DNA of 64,000 nt, from positions 51,006,722 to 51,070,721 of the forward strand of contig OX365952.1 in the NCBI GenBank assembly GCA_947247005.1, read 5' to 3'. The stretch comes from Spisula solida (lineage: Eukaryota > Mollusca > Bivalvia > Venerida > Mactridae). Positions 63,705-64,000 of this stretch are shown piece after piece (position 1 is the stretch's first letter; each line of letters starts with the position of its first letter). Below the pieces are notes generated by a model. That model was not told where the DNA came from. It saw only the letters and a list, made by a program, of their open reading frames with translations, and made no database searches. The position numbers and the translations under genes are program-made.

Positions 63705-64000
63705 TGTTATGAGGGTTGTGTACGCCTCTAACGCTGTCTGCGTGTTTGACGACCGCAAAGCCCGCTACTCAGAGAGTAGTGATGTGTGCAGGAGTCCTAT
63801 ATATCGGACGCTGAAGGCTGTATCTATAGTCTGTAAAAACAGATGACAAGACTTGTTAAAATTGTGATGTTTATTTTCCAATGTCCAAATTAAGAATGAT
63901 AATACAAACTTATTAATTATTGATGTGCTATATTTGAGTATATGTGAATACAGTTCAAATCGTTTAAAACATAAATGGGGAATCTCGCTTGGCTAGTGAG
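63705..64000 (-). repeat. 5' LTR, inner part only
   Basis: Starts tgttatgag on the + strand (its 3' end in element orientation) and continues past the window. 296 bp identical to 51662-51957. Directly inside it the minus strand reads gttttggtggagataag, the candidate primer-binding region. Confidence 0.9.

Larger units (their letters stand above)
51662..64000 (-). mobile_element. Young Gypsy-class element with env, minus strand, runs off the window
   Basis: Reading right to left: 5' LTR (63705 onward, not complete), primer-binding region at about 63688-63704, gag, pol, env, a ~1.7-kb non-coding region with a 774-bp direct repeat, and the 3' LTR ending at 51662. LTR pieces 51662-51957 and 63705-64000 are identical over the 296 bp that can be compared. 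Integrase after RNase H makes it Ty3/Gypsy class. The env makes it retrovirus-like in layout, as in errantivirus-type elements. All three frames are open, so it may be active. Confidence 0.9.

Overview
This is AT-rich animal DNA with large introns, GT/AG splice sites and dense mobile elements. The repeat style and the protein content (a B-box/NHL-like protein, Gypsy-class elements, CR1-like LINE fragments, many small inverted-repeat elements) point to a mollusc, probably a bivalve. The phylum is inferred, not shown. One conserved host gene is clear: SRP72, the 72 kDa subunit of the signal recognition particle. It lies on the + strand in 17 coding exons from 20074 to 47428 (663 codons), and every exon joins in frame with consensus splice sites. 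A second host gene, coding a RING-less TRIM-like B-box protein, lies antisense inside SRP72 intron 9 (34868-36628, with a 5' UTR exon inferred near 37816).

Left part (1-20000). No host gene is supported. The window opens inside a tRNA-derived SINE, whose fuller copy is at 36822. A Gypsy-class LTR retrotransposon occupies 7428-15376 with target-site duplication GTAGG. Its gag region was split by a younger LTR element at 7904-10472, which has identical 193-bp LTRs and TSD CCATC. The younger element is rearranged: its gag-protease segment is inverted between oppositely oriented primer-binding sites, and most of pol is gone. From 16100 to 19584 a TA-flanked inverted-repeat element carries a 5'-truncated CR1/Jockey-like LINE.

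Middle (20000-51600). The SRP72 introns are full of small non-autonomous DNA elements, SINEs, a mariner relic (27347-28296) and tandem repeats. Two splice sites of the gene, the exon 7 acceptor and the exon 9 donor, lie inside local tandem triplications. The stop-codon region is duplicated in the 3' UTR.

Right part (51662-64000). A very young Gypsy-class element on the minus strand runs past the window edge: 5' LTR at 63705 onward, gag, pol, env, 3' LTR starting at 51662. The visible 296 bp of the two LTRs are identical. Gag and pol share one frame separated by a single UAG, pol has no ATG codon until after the protease active site, and a hairpin can form just downstream, all suggesting stop-codon readthrough. 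Env is a class I-like fusion glycoprotein with an RSKR cleavage site, and a splice acceptor lies just ahead of its signal peptide.

All comparisons were made by eye from the sequence. Family names rest on motif recognition, not on database searches.
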